Below, piece after piece: positions 8,059-17,837 of a stretch of 38,617 nucleotides of DNA; position 1 is the stretch's first letter; each line of letters opens with the position of its first letter. The notes under the pieces are model-generated. The model saw only the letters and a list, made by a program, of their open reading frames with translations, was not told the origin of the DNA and did no database searches. This DNA is from Desulfobacterales bacterium (GTDB taxonomy: Bacteria; Desulfobacterota; Desulfobacteria; Desulfobacterales; UBA5852). Where the stretch lies: assembly GCA_030065585.1 (NCBI GenBank), contig JASJED010000074.1, forward strand, positions 1 through 38,617. Direction: 5' to 3'. Position numbers and translations under genes: made by a program.

Positions 8059-9335
8059 TGGCCGCCCTCCTGTTTGTGGCGCTGGCCCTGCTGGCGCTTC
8101 TGGGAGCGCCCCTGTTCACCGTACTGCTGGCGGTGGCCATGGTCGGTTTCCATCTTCAGGGGATCGATCTGTCCGCCACAGCCATCGAGATCTACCGCTT
8201 GGCCGACATGCCCCTGTTGTTGGCCCTGCCCTTTTTTGCCTTTGCCGGTTACATCATCGGGCACAGCCAGACATCCCGGCGCCTGGTCCGGTTGACCCAG
8301 GTTTTCCTGGGATGGCTGCCGGGGGGGCTGGCCATCGTCTCCCTGGTGACCTGTGCCCTGTTCACCGCCTTTACCGGTGCGTCGGGCGTGACCATCGTGG
8401 CGTTGGGGGCGCTGCTCCACCCGGCCCTGATCCAGGACGGCTACCGTGAACGCTTCAGTTTGGGGCTCGTGACCTCCTCCGGGAGTCTGGGGCTTCTGTT
8501 TCCGCCTTCCGTGCCGCTGATCTTATACGGGGTCGTCGCCCAGCAGATGGGGGTCGGGCCGTTGTTCGCGATCGAAGACCTCTTCTGGGCCGGATTGATC
8601 CCCGGCATTTTAATGATCGCTTTGCTGTCGTGCTGGAGTCTGTGGGCCAACCGGGAGAAGATCCGCGCGGCCGAGCGGTTTTCCGCCACCGCCGCCATGG
8701 CGGCCCTGCGCGAGGCCATCTGGGAAATACCGCTGCCGATTTTTTTGATCATCGGCATCTACGGCGGGTTCCTGGCCATCTCCGAAGCGGCGATCATTAC
8801 GGCGGCCTATGTGGTGGTGGTCGAAGTTTTCATCTACCGGGAAATCGGTCTCGGTGAGCTTCCGGCGATCATGCGCGATGCCATGGTGATGGTGGGCGGC
8901 ATCCTGTTGATTCTGGGGGTATCGCTGGCCTTTACCAACTATCTGATCGACGCGGAGGTGCCCACCCGCCTGTTCAACCTGATCCAGCGGCATGTCAGTG
9001 AGCGGATCATCTTTCTCATGCTGCTCAATATCCTGCTTCTCCTGCTGGGCGCTTTTCTGGATATCTTTTCGGCCCTGGTCATCATGGTGCCCCTGATCCT
9101 GCCGGTGGCGGTCAGCTACGGCGTCAATCCGGTCCATCTGGGCATTATTTTCCTGGCCAACATGCAGATCGGCTATTTCACCCCGCCGGTGGGCATGAAC
9201 CTGTTCATCGCCAGCTACCGCTTCGAAAAGCCGGTCGCCACCCTCTATCGGGCCACGATTCCTTTCATGCTGGTGCTGCTGGCATCGGTGCTGATCATCA
9301 CCTACTGGCCCCCGCTGAGTTTGTCGTTTCTTTAA
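8058..9335 (+). CDS. TRAP transporter large permease (DctM family)
   Basis: TGATG overlap with dctQ; GASGVTIVALGALLHPALIQDGYRERFSLGLVTSSGSLGLLFPPSVPLILYG; ...FTPPVGMNLF. Confidence 0.93.
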   Translation: MAALLFVALALLALLGAPLFTVLLAVAMVGFHLQGIDLSATAIEIYRLADMPLLLALPFFAFAGYIIGHSQTSRRLVRLTQVFLGWLPGGLAIVSLVTCALFTAFTGASGVTIVALGALLHPALIQDGYRERFSLGLVTSSGSLGLLFPPSVPLILYGVVAQQMGVGPLFAIEDLFWAGLIPGILMIALLSCWSLWANREKIRAAERFSATAAMAALREAIWEIPLPIFLIIGIYGGFLAISEAAIITAAYVVVVEVFIYREIGLGELPAIMRDAMVMVGGILLILGVSLAFTNYLIDAEVPTRLFNLIQRHVSERIIFLMLLNILLLLLGAFLDIFSALVIMVPLILPVAVSYGVNPVHLGIIFLANMQIGYFTPPVGMNLFIASYRFEKPVATLYRATIPFMLVLLASVLIITYWPPLSLSFL

Positions 9336-9689
9336 GTCGCCGACACTTGCATCGTGCCACACGGTGGATTGCGCCATTGCGTCGGCTGAATTCGTTTGGC
9401 GTCACACCCCCCCTTCTGGTGAGAGACCCGACGAGGTTTGACCAATCCGGCATAATCGCAACAAAGTTGCTTTTCTTTCACATGAAATGAAAGTAACCTA
9501 TAGAAATCGTCGATGGACCTGGCGGTTTGGTATCCGTAGACTTACACTGTTCGGCCGGCGTGGTGCGTGTGAGAATGGTGCGGAGATACGAGAATAGACG
9601 ACAATTGATGGTATGGAAATTGCTTTCGTTTAGCGCAATGATACCGGCATCGATGACCCACTACCCTCATCTGACAAGGAAATGCCCAT

Positions 9690-11786
9690 ATGAAGCGGCT
9701 ATCGCTTAACCTATCGGCAATCTTGATCTTTATCGGCATTCAATTGGGCTTGGTCCTTCCCCTGGCGGCCGAATCCTTCCCCCGGTACGAGGCCATCCAA
9801 CCCAATGTATCTTTTTGGGAAAAGATCTATTCGGAATATCCCACCACCCGGGCGGTCGTGCATGACAGCAAGGATCTCGGTATCGTCTACGAGGTTATTG
9901 CCCTTAAACCCCACGATGCGCCGGGGGCACGTAAGATCAACCGTAAACGCATGAAGCGGGCCCGGGCCACATACCAGGGGCTCTTGAAGCGCCTGGCCGC
10001 CGATCCGCACCTTCAGGATCCCGAGGCCCGCCGGGTGGCCGCCTTGTTCGGACCGGGGGCCGGCGCGAAGGCCTTTGGGCGTGCGCGTCACCGGGTGCGC
10101 TGCCAAATTGGACAGAAGGATCGATTCCGGGCCGGTTTGATACGCTCCGGCGCCTATCTCGACGAAATCCGGACCATTTTGCAATCTTACGGCGTACCCC
10201 AGGATCTGGCCTACCTGCCCCATGTGGAGTCGTCGTTCAATCCCAAGGCCTACAGCAAGTTCGGCGCCGCCGGGATCTGGCAGTTTACGCGCTCGACCGG
10301 CAAGCGTTTCATGCGCGTGGGCTACGAGGTCGACGAGCGCCGCGACCCCATTATAGCAACCCATGCCGCCGCCCGTTTGCTCAAGGAAAACCATGAACGG
10401 CTGGGCAGTTGGCCCCTGGCCATTACGGCCTACAATCATGGGGCCTCCGGCGTGGCGCGGGCCAAACGCAAATACGGCGACTATCCGAGCATCTTTCGAT
10501 CGTATCGCAGCCGCACCTTCAAGTTCGCCTCGCGGAATTTCTACGCCGAATTCCTGGCCGCCCGTCAAGTGGCTGCCAACCACCAACAATATTTTGACAC
10601 CCTGACCATGGATCAACCGGTACCCTCCCGTACCGTGACCCTCGCGGGGTATGCCCGTTTCAGCGACCTCTGCGCACACTTCGCGATCGAACCGCAAGCG
10701 CTGCAATCGATGAATCCGGCCCTGCGCCCGCCGGTCATCAATGGTCAGAAATATGTTCCCAAGGGCTATCACCTGCGTCTGCCCGCGCCGGACGGCAGCG
10801 ATGTCCTGCTGGCGGCCATTCCCGCAAGCCTTTATCTTTCGGCCCAAAAGCCCAGCCGTTTTTACACGGTCCAGCGCGGTGATACGGCCGGCAAGATTGC
10901 GCGGGCCAACGGTGTGCGCCTGGCCGATTTGATCGCCGTCAACAATCTAAACCGCCGGGCCACGATCTACCCCCGGCAGACGCTGCGCATTCCCCTGCCC
11001 GATGAAACCGTGGCCGCCAAAACCCCACCGCCGAAACCTACGCTGATGGCGGATCGTGGCGCGGCCAGCCCCTCACCGACGCCCCCGCCGGAGCGCGCTC
11101 CGGCGCAGGAACCTGCGCCAACGCCGCCTAAGCGACCCGAACCGCCGGCGGCCGCTGCGGTTGAACTGCCGCGCCCCATGGCGGCGTCAATCGTGCCGCT
11201 GCCGGCGCCTGAGCGGATCGAAGCCCCGGTCGAAAAAACACCGATTTCGGCCGCCCAGGCGCCCAGTGCCGAGATTGTCGCCGCCGATGTTCATTTCGAG
11301 CGCATGGCCACCATTCAGGATCGGCCAGCGGGCATTCTGCAGGTGGAAGTCGAGGAGACCCTGGGCCACTATGCGGAATGGGCCGGCGTGCGCACCCAGG
11401 CGATTCGACGCCTGAACGAACTGCCTTACGGCCGCACGCTGCATTTGCACCAGAAAGTCAAGATACCGCTGCACCGGACCACCCAGGCCGCGTTTGAGGA
11501 GCACCGCTATGAATTTCACAAACGCCTGCAGGAGGACTTCTTTGCGGTCTACCGCGTCAGTGAGCTGGAAACCTACCGGGTGCAAAGGGGGGACAGCTAC
11601 TGGACCCTGTGCCGCAATAAATTCGATATACCCATGTGGCTGCTCAAACACTACAATGCCGATATCGACCTGGCGAATCTGCAATTCCGTCAGAAGCTGA
11701 TGATCCCGGTGATCGAGAAAACCGACGCCGGTGACCCCGGTACGGTGGCCGCGGATCCGGTTGCCGAAACGCCGGACGAGTCATAG
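9690..11786 (+). CDS. Membrane-bound lytic transglycosylase (MltD-like) with LysM domains
   Basis: SLT domain: LAYLPHVESSFNPKAYSKFGAAGIWQFTRSTGKRFMRV...ITAYNHGASGV; LysM: YTVQRGDTAGKIARANGVRLADLIAVNNL and YRVQRGDSYWTLCRNKFDIPMWLLKHYN; Pro-rich linker. Confidence 0.92.
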   Translation: MKRLSLNLSAILIFIGIQLGLVLPLAAESFPRYEAIQPNVSFWEKIYSEYPTTRAVVHDSKDLGIVYEVIALKPHDAPGARKINRKRMKRARATYQGLLKRLAADPHLQDPEARRVAALFGPGAGAKAFGRARHRVRCQIGQKDRFRAGLIRSGAYLDEIRTILQSYGVPQDLAYLPHVESSFNPKAYSKFGAAGIWQFTRSTGKRFMRVGYEVDERRDPIIATHAAARLLKENHERLGSWPLAITAYNHGASGVARAKRKYGDYPSIFRSYRSRTFKFASRNFYAEFLAARQVAANHQQYFDTLTMDQPVPSRTVTLAGYARFSDLCAHFAIEPQALQSMNPALRPPVINGQKYVPKGYHLRLPAPDGSDVLLAAIPASLYLSAQKPSRFYTVQRGDTAGKIARANGVRLADLIAVNNLNRRATIYPRQTLRIPLPDETVAAKTPPPKPTLMADRGAASPSPTPPPERAPAQEPAPTPPKRPEPPAAAAVELPRPMAASIVPLPAPERIEAPVEKTPISAAQAPSAEIVAADVHFERMATIQDRPAGILQVEVEETLGHYAEWAGVRTQAIRRLNELPYGRTLHLHQKVKIPLHRTTQAAFEEHRYEFHKRLQEDFFAVYRVSELETYRVQRGDSYWTLCRNKFDIPMWLLKHYNADIDLANLQFRQKLMIPVIEKTDAGDPGTVAADPVAETPDES

Positions 11787-12019
11787 CTTACCCTATTTGC
11801 AATCTACCGCGCCTGGCGCGGGTGGTTGCGGTGCTAAACACACGGCAGGTAAAACGGCCGTCGATATTACGGTAAACACGGGGGCATCCCCTGAAATTGA
11901 TCTCGAGCTGAAAGTTGGATCTCAATGACGCAAAGTGCCCCGAACAACCATGACCGTCCGGGCCGAGATATGATGATCACGAGGCCCCCCTATCCGGTCG
12001 CAGGCCCGCGGGTCTGGAT

Positions 12020-13003
12020 ATGACGCGCCCTTCGATGACGCGTGGGCGGAATCATTGCCGGCAATGCCTCCCCTGGGTGGCCATTTTCCTGATTGGCCTT
12101 TGGGCTGTGGCGGCTTGTCCGGCCACGGCCGCTGCCACGCAGGTCCGTTTCTTCTACAGCGGTGACGGTCATATCAATCTGGCCAGCAGTAAAAACGGCA
12201 CGACCTTCGATGGTCGCTATCGAATTGCCGCCGACCGCTACGACCCCGAAGCCCTCAAAGCCTTGCACCGTGTCTTCGCTGCGCCTTATACGCCTGACAA
12301 GCCGCGCTTGTCATTGCGACTGGTCGAGTATCTGGACTACCTGCAAGACCATCTGCATCCCGGTGCGCGAATCACCATCACTTCCGGCTACCGCAGTCCG
12401 GCCTATAACAGCAAGGTCCGAAAAGGCGGTGGCCTGGCGGCCAAAGCCAGCATGCATCAGTATGGGATGGCCGCCGATTTTATCATGGAAGGGGTGCCCT
12501 CACGGCGGGTGTGGGAAAAGGTCAGGGCCTTGGGCTTCGGCGGCACCGGCTATTACCAGGGCAAGACGGTGCACGTCGACGTGGGCCCGGCGCGGTTTTG
12601 GGACCAGACCGACTCGGGAGTCGGTACGGGCATCTCCGACGACAACCAACTGATCGGACTGGTGGCGGATTACGACATCTACGCACCGGGGGCGGTGATG
12701 TATATGCATTTTATCCGCATGACCGCTTTTCCGATCGGCGTAACCGCGACGTTTGAATTGCGCCGCCGGCCGTCGGCGGGCGAAGTCCTCGAATCGACAG
12801 CCTTCCACCCGGACTTCAACCGATCCTACGAGGGGGACTGCCTGCATCTGGAGGATGTCGAAGAGATGGCTTTCATCCGCTGGCGCCTGCCACGCGACCT
12901 GCCACCGGGGCGTTATGACATTCAAGCCCGTTTCTGTGATTCCCGCTGGGAGCGCATGCCTCCTCAGGTCGCCACCCCGGTGTTTGTCATCAGCGCACCA
13001 TGA
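12020..13003 (+). CDS. DUF882 / M15A-type peptidase (YcbK-like) with an additional C-terminal region
   Basis: ITITSGYRSPAYNSKVRKGGGLAAKASMHQYGMAADFIMEGV...VHVDVGPARFW matches the M15A/DUF882 Zn-peptidase pattern. Confidence 0.85.
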   Translation: MTRPSMTRGRNHCRQCLPWVAIFLIGLWAVAACPATAAATQVRFFYSGDGHINLASSKNGTTFDGRYRIAADRYDPEALKALHRVFAAPYTPDKPRLSLRLVEYLDYLQDHLHPGARITITSGYRSPAYNSKVRKGGGLAAKASMHQYGMAADFIMEGVPSRRVWEKVRALGFGGTGYYQGKTVHVDVGPARFWDQTDSGVGTGISDDNQLIGLVADYDIYAPGAVMYMHFIRMTAFPIGVTATFELRRRPSAGEVLESTAFHPDFNRSYEGDCLHLEDVEEMAFIRWRLPRDLPPGRYDIQARFCDSRWERMPPQVATPVFVISAP

Positions 13004-13083
13004 GCCTTTAGCGGCCAAGACAACCAACCTGCGGCACGGCGATTTCGGATGCCAGGGGGTCGCCAATCCGGGAGCGTAACCCA

Positions 13084-13725
13084 ATGGAAACCAACCTCAA
13101 TGCGGTCGAAACCAGGATCCTGGGAAGTCTCATGGAAAAGGCGCTGTCCACGCCCGATTACTACCCCCTGTCGTTGAACGCCCTGCTCAATGCCTGTAAC
13201 CAGAAATCAAGCCGTGATCCGGTGGTGACCTATGACGCGCCGAGCGTACAGTCCGCACTCGAGGGATTGGAAGCCAAGGGCCTGGTGGACTGTAGCCGTT
13301 TGGGGCGCGTGCCTAAATTTGCGGAGCTTTTCGGCCGCCAGCACGACCTGATGCCTCCCGAAATAGCGGCGCTGTCCGTAATGCTCCTGCGCGGCCCCCA
13401 GACGGCCGGTGAGATTCGCAGCCGCACAGCCCGCATGCATCGGTTTAGCGGGCTGGAAGCGGTCCTGGAAACCCTGGCCCGACTCACCGAATGGGGCCTC
13501 TGCCACCGCTTGGCACGCCTGCCCGGCCACAAGGAAGACCGTTATGCGCACCGGCTCGGTGATACGGACGAAGCGCCGGCGGTGAAAGTTGAAGCGGATC
13601 CGGGACCAACCACGCCGCAGGCGGTTGACCGCATCGAAACCCTGGAGCAGGCGGTCGCTTCCCTGCGTGCTGAGTTGTCCGCGCTGCAAGCTGAATTCAG
13701 TGCCTTTAAATCCCAATTTGAATAG
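13084..13725 (+). CDS. YceH-family protein (DUF480)
   Basis: LNAVETRILGSLMEKALSTPDYYPLSLNALLNACNQKSSRDPVV is the DUF480 signature; C-terminal coiled coil. Confidence 0.93.
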   Translation: METNLNAVETRILGSLMEKALSTPDYYPLSLNALLNACNQKSSRDPVVTYDAPSVQSALEGLEAKGLVDCSRLGRVPKFAELFGRQHDLMPPEIAALSVMLLRGPQTAGEIRSRTARMHRFSGLEAVLETLARLTEWGLCHRLARLPGHKEDRYAHRLGDTDEAPAVKVEADPGPTTPQAVDRIETLEQAVASLRAELSALQAEFSAFKSQFE

Positions 13726-13837
13726 ATTTGATCTCTTCGTTCCCTGTGCTTAGCGTTTAAAGACTGCGCAATCCAGCGTGCCGGCGTTCGGCCCCCATGG
13801 CGGCCGGCCGCGATGATGAAGCTTTCGAGGTGCCGCC

Positions 13838-14326
13838 ATGCGCAGACAAAAAGTATTCGTCACCAGTGACGGTAAGGCCACCTTCGTCTGTCCCGCGTGC
13901 GCGCGCTCGCGGACCGTGGATGCGGCCCGCAACCCCACGCTTTCACGCGCCGCCAGGGTGCGGGTCAAGTGCCCCTGTGGCCACCAGTATCCCGTGAGCC
14001 TGGAACGCCGCCGCTATTTCCGCAAGGCGGTTGATTTGCGCGGCACGTTTGTCCAAACGGTCGACGGTCGGCACGTGGACGGCGGGCCAATGGTCGTCCT
14101 CGACCTGTCGCGCACGGGGATGCGGATCCGGTTAAACGAGAGCCGGCCCGTAAGGATCGGCGACACCCTCGTGGTCAAGTTCCAGTTGGACGATCGTCAG
14201 CAGTCGTTGATTCACAAAGAAAGCATCGTGCGTCGGATCGATGGGGTCGATCTGGGCACCGAGTTTACCGCGTCCAACGTGATCGATGCCAGCACGCGGG
14301 CCATCGGATTTTACCTTACCGGTTGA
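13838..14326 (+). CDS. PilZ-domain protein with N-terminal zinc-ribbon-like CPxC...CPCG motif
   Basis: FVCPACARSRTVD...VKCPCGHQYPVSLERRRYFRKAVDLRGTF...VLDLSRTGMRIRL; RxxxR and D-S-G-M elements of PilZ. Confidence 0.8.
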   Translation: MRRQKVFVTSDGKATFVCPACARSRTVDAARNPTLSRAARVRVKCPCGHQYPVSLERRRYFRKAVDLRGTFVQTVDGRHVDGGPMVVLDLSRTGMRIRLNESRPVRIGDTLVVKFQLDDRQQSLIHKESIVRRIDGVDLGTEFTASNVIDASTRAIGFYLTG

Positions 14327-14356
14327 ATACGATGAACTCGCTACAAGTTATCTTAC

Positions 14357-14481
14357 AGACGGTTTTGTAAACACTTCGAGAGACGGCGTGAGATGCCCGG
14401 GGAATGAAGCGTATTTAAAGTACGCTGAACTGGACGAGGGCTGAAGCGTAACGCCGCTATCGGACTGTTTACGAGACCGTC
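14357..14481 (-). repeat. Palindromic intergenic repeat family, copy 2
   Basis: gacggttttgtaaaca ... tgtttacgagaccgtc terminal inverted repeat; internal agcgta...tacgct; lies between convergent genes. Confidence 0.8.
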
Positions 14482-14483
14482 AA

Positions 14484-15104
14484 TCAGCGGTTCTCGAGAT
14501 CCTTGATCCGCTGCCGTGTCAATCGGCGCATGGCGCGGGACAATTCCCCGGGGGCTTCCAGAATCTGGCGGTAGGCTTGCAGCGCTCTCGGTTGATCCTC
14601 TAACCATTCATAATTGCGGGCCAGTTGGAAACGGGTGACAAAGTCCGCTGGACGGGCCTGGCGGGCAACGGTCAGGCTGCGGATGGCGGCGTGGGGGTCG
14701 CCGCGTCTTTCGTAATGCTGCGCCAAGGCGGCCTGCAGGGCAAAGCGAAGATCTTCATCCGATCGGTGCGCCTCGTTTTCCAGCGCGTTCACTAGATATG
14801 CCTCCGTGTGCTGATCCGCCGCGATCGATTGGAATGCGGCCGGGCCGAGTTTGTCGGTGATCTGCTGCCGGATGAACATTTCCCGGCGCCGGGTATGAAA
14901 ATCGAATTCGGTCTGGCAGTCCTTGGCGCTGGGGAAGAAATTGGCGCGGAGCATGGGCAGCGCAATCGAGATCACCGCCGCGACCACAAGCAGGGCCAGC
15001 GGATCGAGGCGGCCACTGGTCAGCATGCGATAGACGAGGATGCTGGCAACGACGATTGCGCCGATGGCGGCTAAGGCAATAAGCAGAACCCGGTTGAACG
15101 TCAT
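14484..15104 (-). CDS. Membrane-anchored TPR protein
   Basis: 206 aa, two N-terminal TM helices, then TPR-like helices; ORF overlaps the end of the upstream TPR gene. Confidence 0.65.
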   Translation of the reverse strand: MTFNRVLLIALAAIGAIVVASILVYRMLTSGRLDPLALLVVAAVISIALPMLRANFFPSAKDCQTEFDFHTRRREMFIRQQITDKLGPAAFQSIAADQHTEAYLVNALENEAHRSDEDLRFALQAALAQHYERRGDPHAAIRSLTVARQARPADFVTRFQLARNYEWLEDQPRALQAYRQILEAPGELSRAMRRLTRQRIKDLENR

Positions 15105-16372
15105 GGCCTGTCTCGCGGCAAGCCTTTATCGCTCGTGTGGGCTTCGACCTGCCGGGCAAAGCCTATGAAGCGTCGGGCCTCGTGGTCATGGCCTTGGTGG
15201 GCATAGATACGGGCCACACGGCGGTAATATTGTGCGGCATTGGTTGGTATTTCCTGCACGAGGGCCAGATACGATTCCAGTAGGTCGGTGTCATACTGGC
15301 TTTCGGCAAAACACAGCTCAGCGTATTCGTGGCGGATCTGGGGGTCGATGCGGGCACCGCAGCCACGGCAACGGTCGATGATGCCCCGGTAGAGCTCCCG
15401 GGCGCGGTCGCGGTCCTGCAGATCCAGGCAGACCCGGGCCAGCTTGTGGGCCACCGTCGGGTCCCATCCATGGGTGTCGATGAAGCGATGATAATGCTGC
15501 CGGGCGGATTCGTGTTTTCCAGCGCGCGTGAGGGTTTCGCCCCGCAGGAGCAAGGCCGCCACGGATGTCGCCAGATCGGTCGGCAGGGTATCCAGAAGGG
15601 CCAGGGCCCTGTCAAAATTTTTCTGGTCCCAGTAGATTTCGCACAGAAGCTGATAGGCGGGCAGGGCTTCGGGGTGATGGCGGCGAAAAAGGCGTAGCAG
15701 ATCATGGGCCGCGGATTGGCGATTCAAGTTTAGATAGGCCGTGGCCAGTTCCAGCGGGATGTAGCTGTCCGGCTCGGGGTGGGCCTTGTGGGCTTGCTCA
15801 AGGTGGCGGACGGCGTTTTCAAAGGCCCCTCGATTGAGGGCGATGTAACCCCGCTTGAAATCATCGCCGTAACGCTGATATGCTTGGCCCACAGCGGCCG
15901 GCAGGGTGTGGCATAACGCCAGGAAATAATCATCGTCCCCCGTCGCCGGCAACTGGCCGGCGGGCGTTTCCCGACGTACTGCCCCGCGAACAGCCGGCTC
16001 GGGGGCATTGACCTCGTAATACCGGCCCTCGAGTTCCCGGAGCGCTCGTTCCAGGGTGCGCTGAAAATCTTGATCGGTACTGACTTCGATTGCCAGCGTC
16101 AGCATTTCGTGGGCTTCGGCCCAATAGTGGCCGTCCATCAGGTCGCGCGCCTGGCGCCAATGATCGCGGGCCAGGGCCTGTCGCGCCTGCCGGATCTTGG
16201 CGGATAGCCGGTGCTGACGGTCGCCTGGGGTTCCGGAGCGTTTGGCGAGTTTGTCCCGAGCGCTTTCGTAGACCAGCATGGCTTCACCCCATCGACCGGC
16301 CGCCATCAGTCGATCGCCTTTGTGCTCCAGTTTTTCGGGGGTCGCTCCCGTCAGCCGTTCCAGAAGGGACAT
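15101..16372 (-). CDS. TPR repeat protein
   Basis: Repeated TPR-like units; likely start MSLLERLTGATPEKLEHKGDRLMAAGRWGEAMLVYESA; ORF track extends to 16462; overlaps the next gene by about 4 nt. Confidence 0.75.
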   Translation of the reverse strand: MSLLERLTGATPEKLEHKGDRLMAAGRWGEAMLVYESARDKLAKRSGTPGDRQHRLSAKIRQARQALARDHWRQARDLMDGHYWAEAHEMLTLAIEVSTDQDFQRTLERALRELEGRYYEVNAPEPAVRGAVRRETPAGQLPATGDDDYFLALCHTLPAAVGQAYQRYGDDFKRGYIALNRGAFENAVRHLEQAHKAHPEPDSYIPLELATAYLNLNRQSAAHDLLRLFRRHHPEALPAYQLLCEIYWDQKNFDRALALLDTLPTDLATSVAALLLRGETLTRAGKHESARQHYHRFIDTHGWDPTVAHKLARVCLDLQDRDRARELYRGIIDRCRGCGARIDPQIRHEYAELCFAESQYDTDLLESYLALVQEIPTNAAQYYRRVARIYAHQGHDHEARRFIGFARQVEAHTSDKGLPRDRP

Positions 16373-16682
16373 GGGTATACACTCCGGTATCCGTTTGGGG
16401 CTCGCTTGCCAGGGTCTTTCAGGGCTATCAGGCCAAACCCGGGATTGCAAGGCGATCGGCATCCACCGCGGCGATTCGAACGAATTGAGCCTGACGCTGG
16501 AAAATTTTCAGTTCAGACTTATGTTCATAATTGACACATCTTGATGCGATCTGATTTTCCGGATTGTGAAAACCTAAAACGTTACCGGCGAACAGGCAAG
16601 GTGCTCGCGGGTAGCGTTGATTATCGTCCAGCCCGGGAATCATTGGCCGGCACAGATCATTCATTTATTGGGGGGGGTCCAA

Positions 16683-17588
16683 ATGGAGACTTTCAGGGAA
16701 GAGTCGCAACCCATTGAATTCGTCGTCGGGGAAACCTACGAGAACGAAAAGGGTGTTTTCGAGGTCTTGTCAATTCAGCGGGATGCAATGGTCATTCAAT
16801 GGGAAAACGGCGAATCTATCGAAACCACGGTCAGTTTTCAACGCCGTATTCAGGAGCGTCGTCGCTGGGAGCGCCAACGCCGCGAAAAGCTCGCGGCGGC
16901 ATCGGGCGCCAAGGGGCGCCGCACCGCCCGCAAGGCCGGATCGACCTTCGAAGGTTTCCGACTCGAGGATTTCAAAAAGACCATCAGTCGCACACCCTGG
17001 CGCAGCCGCAGCCAGTTTGGCGGTGCCGTTACAACCCGATTGTCATCATCGCGGCTGAATGTCAATTCATGGGCGGCCAAACGCCGCAACGAAGTCTATT
17101 GGGCCGACGCCGCCCGTTGGAAGGCCAAGACCGTCGATTATCCCGCCAAGTTTTTCACCCGGGCCGACGAGACAACACTGGCCTGGGGTTTTTACATCGA
17201 ACGCGCAGATGCCGATCGCATCATCTCACCCGACTGGGAGACTTTCATGCGCTGGCTTGGTGACGTCGAGAACGATAGCTGGCTGCGTGAGACGGCCCTT
17301 GAGCACGATCTCCTGGTTTACGATGCCCATCAGCGCACTTTCGGTGGTATTATCAAGCCCCAAACCAGCAACTGGGTGGTGAGCGATGGCGACACATCGA
17401 GCGAAACGGCCCAACTGGCCCCGATCATCGAAAGCTGGCCGGCGACGACCTGGATCGACCTGATGGTTGCCAAGCGAATCGACAAGGAGGATGCCATCGA
17501 GCGCGGTCAGGACATGGCTGCCGATGTGGCTGAACTGATCGACCTGCTTTTTCCGCTCTACGAATCTTCCGCGTCGTCCTCTGCCTGA
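16683..17588 (+). CDS. Conserved-looking hypothetical protein, family not recognised
   Basis: Long ORF with METFREESQPIEFVVGETYENEKGVFEVLSIQRDAMVIQWENGE; basic middle region; no recognised domain. Confidence 0.65.
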   Translation: METFREESQPIEFVVGETYENEKGVFEVLSIQRDAMVIQWENGESIETTVSFQRRIQERRRWERQRREKLAAASGAKGRRTARKAGSTFEGFRLEDFKKTISRTPWRSRSQFGGAVTTRLSSSRLNVNSWAAKRRNEVYWADAARWKAKTVDYPAKFFTRADETTLAWGFYIERADADRIISPDWETFMRWLGDVENDSWLRETALEHDLLVYDAHQRTFGGIIKPQTSNWVVSDGDTSSETAQLAPIIESWPATTWIDLMVAKRIDKEDAIERGQDMAADVAELIDLLFPLYESSASSSA

Positions 17589-17720
17589 AATCTCGCAAGC
17601 ATCACCGGCAGAGTGTGCACCGTCGGCGCTACGATGGTTGCCTACAAGTTTGGAATGTCTCTCCGAATATTTATTCTGCGGCGACGGGGCGCATTTGTCT
17701 GACCGCGCCCTGGCAACCGG

Positions 17721-17837
17721 TCATAGCTGGATCACCCAGCGCATGGCATAGGACAGCAGCAAAGTGCCGATCAGGCCGCCGCACCACAACAGAATGAACC
17801 AGATCCACTGACGCTGTTTTTCAGTAAGCGGTCTCAT
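17721..17837 (-). CDS. 38-aa single-TM small protein downstream of CydB (CydX/DUF2474-like)
   Basis: Manual translation: MRPLTEKQRQWIWFILLWCGGLIGTLLLSYAMRWVIQL*; start overlaps the last 17 nt of cydB; below the ORF-track length cutoff. Confidence 0.75.
   Translation of the reverse strand: MRPLTEKQRQWIWFILLWCGGLIGTLLLSYAMRWVIQL

Noticed and set aside
9711-10847. 378-aa minus-strand ORF
   Set aside because: Antisense shadow of the lytic transglycosylase, which has clear SLT and LysM domains.
11800-11940. Possible riboswitch (GEMM-like) or terminator between mltD and the M15A gene
   Set aside because: Contains a short CCGCGC-CTG-GCGCGG hairpin and GACGCAAAG, but no U-tract and no convincing match to a riboswitch architecture.
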